Under the pieces are notes generated by a model. The model searched no databases. It was given only the letters and a program-made list of their open reading frames with translations, and had not been told where the DNA came from. The position numbers and the translations under genes were made by a program. DNA of 64,000 bases. It comes from Onchidella celtica (lineage: Eukaryota; Mollusca; Gastropoda; Systellommatophora; Onchidiidae). The stretch lies in contig OZ007581.1 of NCBI GenBank assembly GCA_963931925.1, positions 9,498,980 through 9,562,979 of the forward strand, read 5' to 3'. Of the stretch, positions 40,785 through 54,026 are shown piece after piece (position 1 is the stretch's first letter; each line of letters starts with the position of its first letter).

Positions 40785-42300
40785 GGCAACCACCACTACA
40801 GCCCTGCCCCTACTACGCCAATGTATCCAGAGGCAGGCCGCCACTATAGCCCTGCCCACTCTACGCCAATGTATCCAGAGACAGGCCACCACTATAGCCC
40901 TGCCCACACTACGCCACTGTATCCAGAGACAGGCCGCCACTATAGAACTGCCCACACTACACCACTGTATCCAGAGACAGGCCACCACTATAGCCCTGCT
41001 CACACTACGCCACTGTATCCAGAGACAGGCCACCACTATAGCCCTGCCCACACTACACCACTGTATCCAGAGACAGCCCGCCACTATAGCCCTGCCCACA
41101 CTACACCACTGTATCCAGAGACAGGCCGCCACTATAGAACTGCCCAAGCTACACCAATGTATCCAGAGACAGCCGCCACTATAGCCCTGCCCACACTACA
41201 CCACTGTATCCAGAGACTGGCCACCGCTATAGCCCTGACCACACTACACCACTGTAACCAGAGACAGGCCGCCACTATAGCCCTGCCCACGCAATACCAC
41301 TGTAACAAGATACTGGCTGCCACTATAACCCTGCCCACGCTACGCCACTGTATCCAGAGACAGGCCACCACTATATCCCTGCCCACGCTACATCACTGTA
41401 TCCAGAGACAGGCCGCCACTATAGCCCTGCCCACACTAAGCCACTGTGTCCAGAGACAGGCCGCCACTATAGCCCTGCCCACACTACACCACTATATCCA
41501 GAGACTGGCCGCCGCTATAGCCCTGCCAACACTACACCACTCTATCCAGAGACAGGCCGCCACTATAGCCCTCCCCACACTACACCACTGTATCCAGAGA
41601 CCGGCCACCACTATAGCCCTGCCCACACTACGCCACTGTATCCAGAGACAGGCCGCCACTATAGCCCTGCCCACACTACACCACTGTATCCAGAGACTGG
41701 CCGCCACTATAGCCCTGCCCACACTACGCCACTGTATCCAGAGATAGGCCGCCACTATAGATCTGCCCACGCTACGCCACTGTATCCAGAGACAGGCCAC
41801 TACTATAGCCCTGCCCACACTACACCACTGTATCCAGAGACAGGCCGCCACTATAGCCCTGCCCACATTACACCACTGTATCCAGAGAGAGGCCGCCACT
41901 ATAGCCCTGCCCACTCTACACCAATGTATCCAGAGACAGGCTGCCACTATAGCCCTGCCCACACTACGCCACTGTATCCAGAGACAGGCCGCCACTATAG
42001 CCCTGCTCACGCTACGCCACTGTATCCAGAGACTGCCCACCACTATAGCCCTGCCCACGCTACGCCAATGTATCCAGAGACAGGCCACCACTATAGCCCT
42101 GCCCACACTACACCACTGTATCCAGAGACAGGCCGCCACTATGGCCCTGCCCACGCTACACCACTGTATCCAGAGACAGGCCGCCACTATAGCCCTGTCC
42201 ACACTACACCACTGTATCCAGAGACAGGCCGCCACTATAGCCCTGCTCACGCTACGCCACTGTATGAAGAGACTGGAGGCCTCAAGGAGGACGAGTTTTG
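40785..42300 (+). pseudogene. Terminal-exon-like 48-bp repeat array (16-residue repeat)
   Basis: About 31 tandem copies of a 48-bp unit. In one frame each unit reads TPLYPETGRHYSPAHT with variants. The array is preceded by a good acceptor (aattttgcaatcag) and followed by a non-repeat end, EETGGLKEDEF plus TGA at 42298-42300, as in a true last exon. Many unit differences are silent in this frame (ACA/ACT/ACC, ACG/ACA, GCC/GCT); others are H/R or T/A. A one-base deletion near 41170 and two TAA codons (about 41251 and 41303) break the frame, which is open again to the end. Likely a decayed coding repeat, or one damaged in assembly. Function unknown; Tyr/Pro/His-rich. Confidence 0.5.
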
Positions 42301-42302
42301 AG

Positions 42303-45300
42303 AAAAAAAATCTTTAAATTTATTCAGACAAAAAAAATAATAAACTGCCTTAACTTTTGTCGATGGATTACGTGGAAACGTCCATTTGAGACACAATTTT
42401 AATCTTTAATATTTTTCAGTAAAAATCCAAAAGTATGATCGTAAATTTCGTCCATCGCCTTTCTTTTCACATTGTGAGGGTAAAAATATGAACGAATGTC
42501 ACAGTGTGCAAATAAACTTTCATGGGGCTAGTAGTTTTTACAATTGTTACGGTATTTCATATCATAACATTATCTTTGATTTAATACAGGACAGTTCCAC
42601 GGTTGTGGAATCACTGTTTGGTGTTTAGTTAAGATATCAAAGATACCAGATACAATCAGATGTGACAGCTAGCCCCATTAGAGTGCACAGATTTCTCACC
42701 GCCACCTAGCGGCGAATGCACGAAAGTCATGAACAATACCGCATTTTGCAAAGCCGATAAAGTGAAAATACTGAAGTTTGATCACTGTTCAACTATCGTT
42801 GTAGGCTTCGACTGAAGTCACTTATTTTATAATTGTAGCAGTTTCTCCAATCTCTGTAAGAAAACTCTGCCTTTTTTTTTAAAATCGCAATAGCACTGTA
42901 ACAAATCTTCCTCATTAATTTATCATTATATCAAAAATTCTTTTCGTGCAATGCGCCATGAACCCTGCCACCCGATCAGCGTGAAAAAGCACGAATTTTT
43001 GGGAGGTGTGAAGAACGGAATAATATTATGTCTTCTTATCGTATCTAGTATCTTTGATTATAATGTCGCCGTATAGGTTGAATTCGATAGGCTCTTGACC
43101 TGGCGGGCATTTTAAAGTTCCATTGACCAGCGTCACACCGTAAATACAGTACAAAACATCACAACCGAATGCAGAAATACTTGCTTTCTTCCCAGAGTTT
43201 TGTTGCCTCCTCTTGCTCTATAAAATTTATTAATTGCTTATTTTATCAATTTATTTGTCTTTGTTCCTCTTTACTGAAACTTTCAGGCCACACACATTGA
43301 GGTATTCCTTCATTGACTTATTGTTTTTAATATGTGTTCATTCAAACTCTTGAATTAGCACACTTTCCCCTTTTCCCCGTTTATATGGAAACCAGTCTTC
43401 GAAAAAGAAAAAGGAAAAATATGTTCATATTCAATTCATTATGAATTACTGTTACTGACGTAGCCTACCGGAAACGAGGTCAGGCACAACAATGACTAAA
43501 CATAAGACTTCCCAAATTAAAACTCGTATGTAATAATTGAATCACTTGTGATTTAGAACTCCAAATTAAATAAGAAAATGCTCAATTTTCTTAAAAACTA
43601 CAAATATACTGAACACACTAAAACTTTTATAAAGGCTTTATTGGTAGAAATATATGAATGCATTAAAGCTTTGACGAACATTAATTTTTGCTGAAATATG
43701 TGAAATACGAAACATTCTCGCACATGCACAAATTTATATACAATAATCAGTATGATATGAATAATATATGGTCCAGGTTACAGTGTAGTGGATAACTCAC
43801 ATGTTTCTACAATAACGTCACACTGTTTTCAAGGAATTTTCCGAATGATCACAGTTCTTTTCAATTATAATACTGTCAGAGCTCTCCATTTCTCAGAAAA
43901 AAAAAAAAAGAATAAAGATTAAACAAAAAAATAACACGGGAAATATTATGTAGCTATGAGGATATTGTGTATATTTGCATTCTGTGGTGAATAAAAAAAA
44001 AAGACTTCTCAGTTTTAATCGTTAAAATCACCAAGAACGAAAATAATCATAATATATTATATATATTTATATCTATTAAGCCATATATAGCAAAGCAAAA
44101 CATAACCAGGAACTTATATCTTTAATTTTAGAAGTAAATAAGCTATAAATGAAAGAAAAAATTAATGCTTATAAAGTCATTGACATTAGAGACCCTCGCT
44201 CAACCAAAATAATAATAATAATACTAATAAAAATAATTATCATTATCTGATCAAGCAAATTATTCGCCTCATTGAGTAGAATCTTTTGGTAATGATCTTA
44301 CATCTTTTCTGTCTTTTTAATCAGGAAAATGATGGTTCCTCGGCGTATTTATCCAAATCTTCTACATTGAGCCAAATCAAACAATGCATTTTATATCTGT
44401 TGCTCTTCATATATTTATCATCGATTAGAAAAAATGTTGCTTTTTGTTCTTGCTGGTGTTTTAGTATCAAACATGTATGCTATTTAGAGTTTGTCTGTAT
44501 TTATTTATTCATTTATTTATTTAAAGAGGCGACGGGGAGCAGGGAGACATCAGAATGATTATGCTCAAAGATCTACACCATGAGACATGGGGAGGTCATT
44601 GGCTACGCCGTAGAGAATGGTTTATTTCATCACTTGTTTCCGTGTTCTCCCGAGATTTGGGGATATTGCTGTTCAAATGTTACTGTTGAATCAGTTATTC
44701 GTTTCAGCAAAATTATTCAACATTATTTTAATTTTTTCCAGTATTTTAGCACGACGGAGGTCCTTTGTGATAGAAAATGAGTGCAGTTTCTATTATTGTC
44801 ATACTTACAGATTATATTTGTTTCGTTGCCAAATGTCTAACCCTGGGCTTTGCAAATTACAACGCCTTTTTTTAACCAGTTATTTTTGGTCTGAATTAGT
44901 ATGCAGATTACGAAATAAGTCATACATAAATATATAATTCAGAAAATCTGAAAGAATAAAATTTGTAGATAATAAAAATAAATATTAATTTTTCTGCTGA
45001 TTTCATTGTTCTTTCTCTTATTTCTCTCATTTTAAAATCTGAATTTTCAAGTTAACTGAAAGTAAAAATATCCCCTCCGCCTTTCCAGTATACAGAGATT
45101 AATAATGTATCTAGTATAACAACAAAAAACAACAACAAAAATTGCGCCAGCCTATAAAACTCTGCAGACTTTATTTGGCAACGTAATGTTGCTGAAATTT
45201 TGCTCAAAAATGAAAAACAATTCGGACTAATCGCTTTTGTCCTTCTTTTTTTTAGATTTGGTGACTTGAAATAGTGGACAGGTTGTTTTTTTTTTTTTTT

Positions 45301-45340
45301 CAGTTTGCACTGAGTCGCTAATTTCATTGGTAATTCATTC
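42303..45340. other. AT-rich region, no gene recognised
   Basis: Contains a copy of the short dispersed repeat (42690-42830, including ccgccacctagcggcgaatgc) and long A/T runs. No exon-like segments seen. Confidence 0.5.
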
Positions 45341-45344
45341 TTTT

Positions 45345-45586
45345 CCATGAACACATGACGTTATCACTTCTTGCTATATGTTGCCTATCTAACAAATTAT
45401 TGCCATTTTATGAGGATCTGACGGGGTGCGTCGGGCATAAACGCACAAAAGGAGTGCAGAATGACATTTCTAACACACAACAACAACAACAAAAACAAAC
45501 CTAAAGGAACAGGCAAGGTGAAGCAGATTCGTGATAACCACCCGAAACTGAAACTAATAAAAAATATTCCTGCCGGGCAGAGCTAG
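45345..45586 (+). mobile_element. Helitron 3' fragment (copy 3)
   Basis: Shares acatgacgttatcacttc, ctaaaggaacaggcaa and gaaactgaaactaataa with copies 1 and 2 and ends tgccgggcagagCTAG followed by T. The 5' half is missing and the terminal hairpin is degraded, so this is an older copy. Confidence 0.7.
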
Positions 45587-46395
45587 TTTTTTTTGTTTTT
45601 GTTTTTAAATTGACATAATATTCCATAGAATATCAAAGACACAGAGTGTACAGTACATAATACAATCGTAAAACCATCGACTCCAAGTAAGTTCACAGGA
45701 GGTAAAAGAGCGTTAAGATTAATCAATCGCGGCTGACCACCATAGTAAAATCATAATAGTAAAATGACATTCTTAATCTCAACACAAACAATCATAGTTT
45801 CAGTACAGGTTTTATGGCATGACATCTCAATTAATGGTATATCGAGCTCTCCATGGTTCACTGATAATAAGCCTTATTTTGGAAACATGAGAGAGGAGAA
45901 ATAACCTGCAATTGGGGGAAACGGGCACCTTTTTATGTGAACTATCTGCATATGACTGGATAAACACAAAATTCGCTGATGATGAGTCTTATTTTGGAAA
46001 CATGAAATGGGTGAAATATTCTACCACTGGGAGAGGCTGTATGATAACGCAAGAATTACTTTTCATTTTCATGTTGCTAAACTCCACATTTGTTCACCTC
46101 TGAACAATAGAGGATTAAATTTGACATGGGGTGACGCGTCAAAATAGGAGGAGACAACGGGTTGAAAAGGTTGAACGACTGACACTCAGGACAAAGGACA
46201 ATAATTTACAGTAGACAACGATAATGGCTGGATATCTATGGTGTGAACTCGTTAATGGTCATTTCACAATTGCCTAAGTCATGTTTTGGTGTTTTTCTGA
46301 AAATTAATCTTAGAAAACTGTTTACTTCTAAGATAATGGTAGATGTTGTAATGGGAGCCTGCTATTTTAAACAGAAAACTATATCTGTACAGTTT

Positions 46396-46545
46396 CATAT
46401 CGAGCGCCAAGTCTTCTCGTGAAAGGACGGAAAATTCGGATGGCCTGTGAGCAAGTTGAAGATACCTCTGCATTTGGAAGTGGTGAAGAACAGGCCTAAC
46501 AAGGCCGATGTCAAGGCAAAATATGAAAAAACTAATCCCTCCCAC
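46396..46545 (+). repeat. SINE fragment (copy c), inside the duplication
   Basis: Central SINE part only (cgagcgccaagtcttctcg, gaaaggacggaa); its better-preserved partner is at 61712-62000. Confidence 0.65.
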
Positions 46546-46640
46546 CCCTTCCCCCGCATAGGGATCAAACAAGTACATAAAATGCAAAATACAAATACTA
46601 CCAGTACAAGAGACAAGAACCAGAAAAATAAAAATAAAAA

Positions 46641-46661
46641 GAAAGAGAGAGAGAGAGAGAG
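46641..46661. repeat. Short (GA)n tract
   Basis: Present also in the paired copy at 62098-62114. Confidence 0.8.
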
Positions 46662-47640
46662 GTGCACATGCCCAGGGCAGAGATCCTTGGAAAACAAAAA
46701 ATTCAAATCGTCCAATGCAATCATTGTCCAGGTGTTACCCTCCGCCGTGTCCAAGCGGCTTCTTGGAGATAGAAGCACATTGAGCTAGGTGTGATGTGTG
46801 GACCAGTATGGGTACACGTCAAAGGCATGTGCACCTTGGTCAGACAGCTTAGGGAAGTAGGAACACAACTGAACTAAATCCACAACACTACACTTGCTTT
46901 ACATATAATGATATTATGTTTAACTTGGGGGATCAGTGGTCATTTAATTCGATATTAAACACCAAGAAAGATACGTAAATTAATAAATACATTAACACGC
47001 TCTGTCTGTCGCATATCTATCATTTACAGTGCAGATTAAGTGTTGTCTCTATAAAAGTATTCAATTTAGCGTCTATCGGCACCTTTCCTTAAAATAATTT
47101 TGCTATGATAAAACACACACGAACACACACATTTTGTATCAAAATAGGCCTAATGATAACAACAATACTTGTCTCATCAAAGCTGTTTTACAACAAACTT
47201 TGTCCAGCCATTAGACCGTTTTTACCTCTAAATAGGTTGTTCTCTTTATAATTAATCCTGTTATAGACAAATATGTTTGTTTGTATTTAATATGGACGAA
47301 ATGTTTATATTGAGGTACATTGTGGATGCTTAGTGAGTATGAAAAAAAAAACGGCTTTCAAGTTTTTACATTGATTTCACATTTTTCACAACTGAAATAA
47401 ACAGTCTGAATTAATCTATTATCACTCCGTCACCTTTTCATTTAGAATACGTCAAAGTTCAACAGCTTTTGGCCCAAGATGTTATACAACGGCCTATTAT
47501 TATTCTGTACATCTTATGCTGGAAAGAAATCTGTTATTGTATTTTTTTATTTTTTTTTTTGCAACAGAAGAAATGTTAGAGACGATGTTTAGTATAGTTA
47601 ATTAATGTCTCAAGTCTGAATGGTAGATATTAGTTCACTT

Positions 47641-48130
47641 TGATTATTGCCCCCCCCCCCTTCCTTCAACCAACACCTCCGACCTTCCCCTCTCCTCCAC
47701 GTTAAAAACAAACAACCCCATCAAATCTTATACTGCAAACATTTTAAAATGTCTGCAAAAGGAAATTATACGAAACAATCAGATTAGTTTCACTTTTCAT
47801 AAATTTGCTGTTTCAGTATCTGACATTTGTAAACGATACGTCTTTTATTGATGGCGACCTTAGTTCTTGTTGGTTCTTACTCCACTTTTCCATAAAAGAA
47901 TGAGGAACTCGGTGTTAAACGTTTGTGGCTTTAATATTATGATAAGTAGCTAGAGTAAATCCGAAGCGTGAAACAGTTTGATGTGGGGTAGAACGAATTT
48001 CAACTAAATGTCAAAATGTGCATTATTTTGTTATACCCTCCTATGTACTGAATGATCTCTAATTTTTCAGAAAATAGAGATAGTACAAACAAGAAGTAAG
48101 CTCGCCATTTGTCAGATTTTGACCATCATC
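47641..48130. other. No recognisable gene
   Basis: Includes a poly-C tract (47650-47660) and AT-rich unique sequence. Confidence 0.5.
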
Positions 48131-48134
48131 AACT

Positions 48135-48350
48135 CTTAACAGTCCAGCTCCATCTGATGCATCAATGGACGATTTCCATAATGTATTCCAATTCTTGAGG
48201 GAAATGAGAACTTTTAGATTTGATATTCATTTACAGTCACTTGGACGTAGAAAGACCACAGGTTGCATTCCCCGATCTTCTGCAGTTCACGTAATTCAAC
48301 TGTTTCCGATTTTGCTTTTACGTTATGAAATAATCTTCTTGCAGAGAGAG
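48135..48350 (+). repeat. Local duplicate of 50240-50450
   Basis: Shares acgatttccataa, ttccaattcttgagg, aaatgagaacttttaga and aattcaactgtttccgattttgct with the second copy, in the same orientation. Confidence 0.75.
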
Positions 48351-48945
48351 ATTGAAAAAGTGTATACTTTTGTAAGTAAGTGTATAAATTGTAATGGACA
48401 GCAAAAAGCGGAGAGCATGAATGACCGTGCGTTTTATTTTGTTTTGTTTGTTGTTGTTGTTTTTTCTTAAACGTTTTCAAAGTTCTTTGCAGGATTTTTC
48501 TGTGTATTTTGAATTGTCCATCAGGCCAACTGTCAAGAACAGATTTAATTCATAAATGTTTCCACTGACTAAATTTTTGTGAGAGAGCAGTGAGTAATTT
48601 TTACAAACGTAATTATTGTGCGAGCCAGCATAACTTGGTCTCGTAAACAAGTTGTTTTGAACAGTTTTTTTTATAATAGATAGACAGAAGATGTGGGGAA
48701 GGATAGACGGACAGCGTAGGTGTGCATGACTGAGCACTTGTTGTATCTCGTGTTTTGAACTAGGGTTAGTAAAGAGGGAAGGGGTGAGTAGGAATTAAAT
48801 GTTATTGAGACTTCTGTTGACGTACAGAAAAACCATGATCCAGAGTAAAAGCTCGGGGTTTTGAACATGTTAAGAATTTATTGCTATAAAATTTACATTA
48901 TATTGTATTGAAGTAATTCGACCTTTGATGTCGACCCAAGGTCGT

Positions 48946-49630
48946 TGCGTAGGGCTGTTACTTAAAATAACTCAGTTCGGCAGCTGAGCTAGAAGTGGTT
49001 GCACCAATCACAATCCAGGAATTAGACGGTAAGCTGCAGATGCAGTCCAGTATTTAAGGCCATACAGAACTTAGTTCTGGGCCACATGTAGACAATCCAT
49101 TTACGAGGTGGTCGGCGATAGTCCTCAGCCAGATGAGAGACATAGAGACGCAGTTGAGCAGTCCATTGTGAGGAGCCTGATTTAAAGCTCCAGAGCCTAA
49201 GCTACTTGGTTTGATATAAACCCACAGCGTTTACATCCAGCGCTCTCACTCCTAGTGAGGGCCGCATGGTGAGAGTCCATACTAATTTGTAATGATGAAA
49301 GTGAACCGTTCTACTTACTTTTGAAGACAGTTTCAGAGCTACCGCCAGACAACGCATGGTTGTACAAGCATTCTCCATGGCGTGTCTAGAGGAAATGTCC
49401 ATATCCTAACATGTCTCATTGAATTAATAGAATTTAAACTGTTAGATCCGTCGCCACGTGCGCGGATTCTTTTTGCCATATAACTCATATGACCTGCAAG
49501 TAGTTAGATTGAATACGTTAGTCTTTATAAAAGCTGTAGTTCCATTAGTTAGATTCAGTTGCCTTTGAATTGATATTTATATTTATAATTATATTTGTTA
49601 CATTAATTCCTGTAATTAAACCGCCCTACA
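48946..49630 (+). repeat. Possible solo LTR
   Basis: A 685-bp block starting tgcgtagggctgttac and ending taaaccgccctaca, so its ends form an imperfect inverted repeat (GTAGGGC/GCCCTAC) of the TG...CA type. It contains a TATA-like tatttaagg near 49052. No exact target duplication is visible (gtcgt before, gttct after). No internal element is attached. Confidence 0.35.
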
Positions 49631-49804
49631 GTTCTGCTAAAATTGAAAGCAATTGATTTATTTAGTTTTTAGAGTGCAAGTATTTATTTTTGTGTGTTCG
49701 TCGATTGTGGGAGCGGACCTCGAAAGAGTGTCAGTCGAAATATCCCCATGTAACCCACATCGCGACACCTACATCAAACTTGAACTTCAACTTTCAACTT
49801 GAAC

Positions 49805-51055
49805 TTGTGTCCAAGATTCCGTCTCTTACTTTTTTGAGTAAAAAATATTATCACAAAGTGAGTACAAAAGTGAAATTAAGAAAATAACCAACTGAGTATT
49901 AAAATAAATATTTTTTAAACTTTCAATTTGCTGCGATCGTCTTCTTTCTTGCGTAAAAAAAAAACAACTGTCTACTTCATTAAGATTGTGTTTGTTTTAG
50001 AACTCCTAAGAAATTTGTTATCACGAAGAATGTATGGGAGAAATTTCCAGTTTGGGATTAGTTTGATTACCCTTATGATTAAACATTATATTCTTATAAA
50101 CCTGAAGCAACAACCAAATAGTGCATTCATTTCCAAGTAAAGATTTGTACCCATATCGTTTTAGTTTACAGTGTTTGTCATACAGTAATGATTTTTTTTT
50201 TTATTGCAAGGAAATACGGCTTTTCATCTTTTCTAAAGTTAAGCCCCATCTAATGCATCACTGGACGATTTCCATAACGTGTTCCAATTCTTGAGGAAAA
50301 TGAGAACTTTTAGATATTAAATTTAATATTCATTTATAGCTGGAGGTGGAAAGAGCACAGGTTGCCTTCCCCGATCTTCTACAATCCATGTAATTCAACT
50401 GTTTCCGATTTTGCTATAAGGTCATGAACCAATCCTCTTGCATATCCTTGCAATGTAAATAAGAAAATATTGTTTGGTAAAGACACAATGATTAAGAAAG
50501 CCATGCAAAATCTGGATACAGGGATTTAGGCAGCGGAGAAGATATCTTTAAAAACAAACCAAAAAAAAACTTAGTCCCTTTTTTAATGCTGAGTCTGTAA
50601 CGAGTAATGTGTTCAAGATTTAATCTCTTAGTTTTTTGTGTTAAAATATCAACATTATGGGTTAAATCACAAAATCAGTACAATGAAAAAAATAACCAAT
50701 TGAATATTGAAAATATATATTTTTTTTTACGTTTCTATTTTTCACGGGTCGTCTTTTTTCTTGCGTAAAAAAAAAAAAAAAAGCCTGACTAGTTCATTAA
50801 GATTTTTATTGTTTTAGAACTTCAAAGAAAGTCTTTATCATGAAGAATGTATGAGAGAAATTCCGAGTTCGAGCTTGCTTTAATTACTCTTATAATTAAA
50901 CGTAATACAAACCTGCAGCAACAACCAAATAGTGCATTTATTTAATTTTCAAGTAATGATTTTGTACCGATATTGTTTTAGTTTACAGTGTTTATCATAC
51001 ACTAATGATTTATTACAAGGAAAAATGAGTTTTTGATCTTTTCTAAAGTTGACGA
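49805..51055 (+). repeat. Tandem duplication, about 800-bp offset
   Basis: 49805-50240 matches 50608-51055 (aataaccaa, cttgcgtaaaaaaaa, aagaatgtatg, caacaaccaaatagtgcat, tttagtttacagtgttt, tcttttctaaagtt). The part between (50240-50450) also matches 48135-48350, so the duplicated unit once extended further left. No gene seen. Confidence 0.75.
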
Positions 51056-51851
51056 TATTATAATTTATCAAAAAATATTCTTTTACCAATTAAAATCGTA
51101 TCAAATACAATTTATTTCTAAGTCATTTGTGGGAATAAAATAGTGTCCATATAAAAATTAACTTTAAAATTAAGCTAAATGATGACGGTGACGGGATATA
51201 AATGGAAACCGGTCTCTTTAAATTTTGTTGGCTGGTTTTTCTTATATCGACTTCAATCCCGAAATTCTAAAGACAATAATCTTAAGTTAAAATGTTTTTT
51301 TTCTCAAATAACAAGGATTTTATTACCGAAAATTAATACTGATGTCATGACATGAGGTTTAATGATATGGATTTCACTGTCTAAAATTAAAATAGAATTA
51401 GAGTAAAATTACGTTTTTCCAATATCCATGATAGTATTGTAGAAAATCCCATATAAAATTTAAAAAAAAAAGAAACTACGATAAATGAAAACAGTCTAGT
51501 GTCCCCACTTTTGATTTTCGCAAAGTAAGCGGTGATCACAGTGAGCCACACATTATGATCAACATATTCACAACAGTAAGTTCCTGCGTGCAGTAAAAGT
51601 GAAACTGTCTGTAAAAAAAAAATGAGAAAGTGTAAATGTTATTGATGTCGATATAAATGATAAACATGGCCAACTTACGGAACCCGTGTTCTATCTCTCT
51701 TGTAAAGTCCATCATTCCTTGATACCTCTCGGATACTTAAGAAATATAGCACAATCTGATGGCTTGGATGCAGAAAAACTTTTTCTATCTCAGAGTGCAC
51801 TAGCAGATCTTTTCAGATAACTGAAACAATCTGAATCTGAGATTTGAGGTC
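51056..51851. other. AT-rich, no gene recognised
   Basis: No exon or repeat structure that I can support. Confidence 0.5.
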
Positions 51852-52117
51852 TTTATTTTAGGAGGTTCGCTGCCCTTGGCATTTACACCTCACTTTACTT
51901 GTTTTATTATTTCTTGTTCTGGCGGGGGGGGGGGGGCGGAGATGATATGGATAAATTTTAATCTATTAATTTCAATTTTGCCCGGGCAGCGGCCTTTCGG
52001 CCCGCTCTTTACGATTTCCAACTGCCAAGGTATCTTTAACGTGCGCAACGTGCACACGGGCCCTCCGAATTTTTTCGTCCTTATCCGAGAAGACTAGGTA
52101 CTCGATCCTACCAAATC
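51852..52117 (-). repeat. SINE (copy e), left part, split by the LTR element
   Basis: Minus-orientation tail and central part (aactgccaaggtatctttaac, gtgcgcaacgtgcacacgg, gtccttatccgagaa, actcgatcctacca). It stops at the inverted LTR fragment; the continuation (aggaccagggacttgaaaatatg) lies 7.6 kb to the right at 59753. Confidence 0.75.
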
Positions 52118-53035
52118 AGAGCATGTCGCAGGCACTAAATGTCAATCTCTCTCACTCGCCTCAGGGCAGATGACCTGTCCACACAATCACACAATAGCCC
52201 CTTGACACGACCCAGATCAAAATTAAATGTTATTTACTAGCAGGATCCCACTTCTGACACCATTGTGATGTTTACACTTTCTCTCACTAACTTTCTTCTG
52301 ACACCAGCCGTGATGGGCACGGCACAACACACTAAATAATCGACTATCTCTCTTCTATAAGTTATAACAAACGATATCTGTATTGCTTACATATATACAA
52401 TAATTATTAATTCATTCAATAATAATAGGAACATAGGTCATACAATTTCATGTGAATTTCGATGGAATGAAGTTGATGCAAATCAGTACATGCTAATTAA
52501 ATGGCTTCGTAATATTCAATCTCTAGCACATTTTATAAAACACATGGGAACATTCAGCATAAGGAAACCTCTCCTTTTGGGGTGTATGGCGCTATCTGGG
52601 CACTGGTTCTTCCTCTCTACCCTGGCTTGACTGCGCAGTTAGATCAACAGGTATCGGCAGGTACCAATAGGTCGGGAAGCCAAGAAGCCACGATGTCGTT
52701 AATCAAAGTACAAGAAGTTGAGAAGCCAAGAAGGTGTTGTTCTTCCTCCTCACTCAGCAACAGCCCAAATGCCGACAAGATACCAAAGATACCAAGCTCT
52801 GACAAAGGATGTTTGCGGGTTCCCTGTCCTTCCCCACTCACAAGACTAGTACAAAGTTACAGTTGCGGTTGTGGTCTCCTCTTCGGCACGAAGCTGGTGA
52901 GTGCTCTCAGCGGTCTGAAGTTGGAAGGAGCGTTCGGGGATTTATACCCAGTCAGGTAGCGTCCCAAGACGCTCACCGAGTGTACATTAGTTATCCTAAT
53001 AGCCACCCCCGTCGGCTCCACGTCAAATACTATTG
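52118..53035 (-). repeat. Inverted partial copy of the LTR plus leader
   Basis: Reverse complement of 53235 to about 54150: the LTR without its first about 200 bases, the primer-binding site and about 140 bases of leader. It abuts the 5' LTR directly, making an inverted repeat with arms of about 0.9 kb and a spacer of about 0.2 kb. At least one substitution separates the arms (gagctt here against gagcgt), and at the second LTR difference it agrees with the 5' LTR. Confidence 0.85.
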
Positions 53036-54006
53036 TAACAGGGCGACAGACAGGCAAGGTATAGCTAGCGTGGGAAGATAGCTAACGGCGGGGAGACAGA
53101 GTTATTGTAGGCCAGAGGGGGAAAGTAGCCGATGCAACTGAAGCGCTTTGACACCCGAAAAGGGTAGTGTTTACTTGATCGCCGTACTTGTCGATCAGAT
53201 CACCTGGGAATTGCTTGGGGAGGTAGAGCTGTTTCAATAGTATTTGACGTGGAGCCGACGGGGGTGGCTATTAGGATAACTAATGTACACTCGGTGAGCG
53301 TCTTGGGACGCTACCTGACTGGGTATAAATCCCCGAACGCTCCTTCCAACTTCAGACCGCTGAGAGCACTCACCAGCTTCGTGCCGAAGAGGAGACCACA
53401 ACCGCAACTGTAACTTTGTACTAGTCTTGTGAGTGGGGAAGGACAGGGAACCCGCAAACATCCTTTGTCAGAGCGTGGTATCTTTGGTATCTTGTCGGCA
53501 TTTGGGCTGTTGCTGAGTGAGGAGGAAGAACAACACCTTCTTGGCTTCTCAACTTCTTGTACTTTGATTAACGACATCGTGGCTTCTTGGCTTCCCGACC
53601 TATTGGTACCTGCCGATACCTGTTGATCTAACTGCGCAGTCAAGCCAGGGTAGAGAGGAAGAACCAGTGCCCAGATAGCGCCATACACCCCAAAAGGAGA
53701 GGTTTCCTTATGCTGAATGTTCCCATGTGTTTTATAAAATGTGCTAGAGATTGAATATTACGAAGCCATTTAATTAGCATGTACTGATTTGCATCAACTT
53801 CATTCCATCGAAATTCACATGAAATTGTATGACCTATGTTCCTATTATTATTGAATGAATTAATAATTATTGTATATATGTAAGCAATACAGATATCGTT
53901 TGTTATAACTTATAGAAGAGAGATAGTCGATTATTTAGTGTGTTGTGCCGTGCCCATCACGGCTGGTGTCAGAAGAAAGTTAGTGAGAGAAAGTGTAAAC
54001 ATCACA
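53034..54006 (+). repeat. 5' LTR
   Basis: 973 bp, TGTAACAGGG...AACATCACA. It contains a TATA-like gggtataaatcc near 53325, a plausible promoter. Compared with the 3' LTR: T against C near 53178 and T against G near 53995. Confidence 0.92.
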
Positions 54007-54007
54007 A

Positions 54008-54026
54008 TGGTGTCAGAAGTGGGATC
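54008..54026 (+). promoter_or_regulatory. Primer-binding site
   Basis: tggtgtcagaagtgggat directly after the 5' LTR resembles the complement of a tRNA-Leu 3' end (a tggtgtcaggagtggga-type sequence) with a mismatch. It would prime minus-strand DNA synthesis. Confidence 0.75.

Larger units (their letters stand above)
46075..47640 (+). repeat. Segmental duplication, left copy
   Basis: Aligns in order with 60820-62695, for example acaatagaggattaaa, gacaaaggacaa, ggtgtgaactcgtta, ggtagatgttgtaa, gttaccctccgccgtgtccaagcgg, and tttagaatacgtcaaagttcaacagcttttggcccaag. Both copies contain the same SINE fragment and GA tract, so the SINE predates the duplication. The copies have diverged and carry different small indels. 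Confidence 0.8.

Noticed and set aside
40734..42250. Long antisense frames across the 48-bp array (repeated Cys/Trp motif)
   Set aside because: All frames of a stop-free 48-bp unit stay open; only the plus-strand frame has an acceptor, silent substitutions and a unique end.
52582..53081. Open frames in the LTR sequences (also at 53234-53688 and 58980-59434)
   Set aside because: They recur only because the same LTR is present three times; regulatory LTR sequence, not genes.
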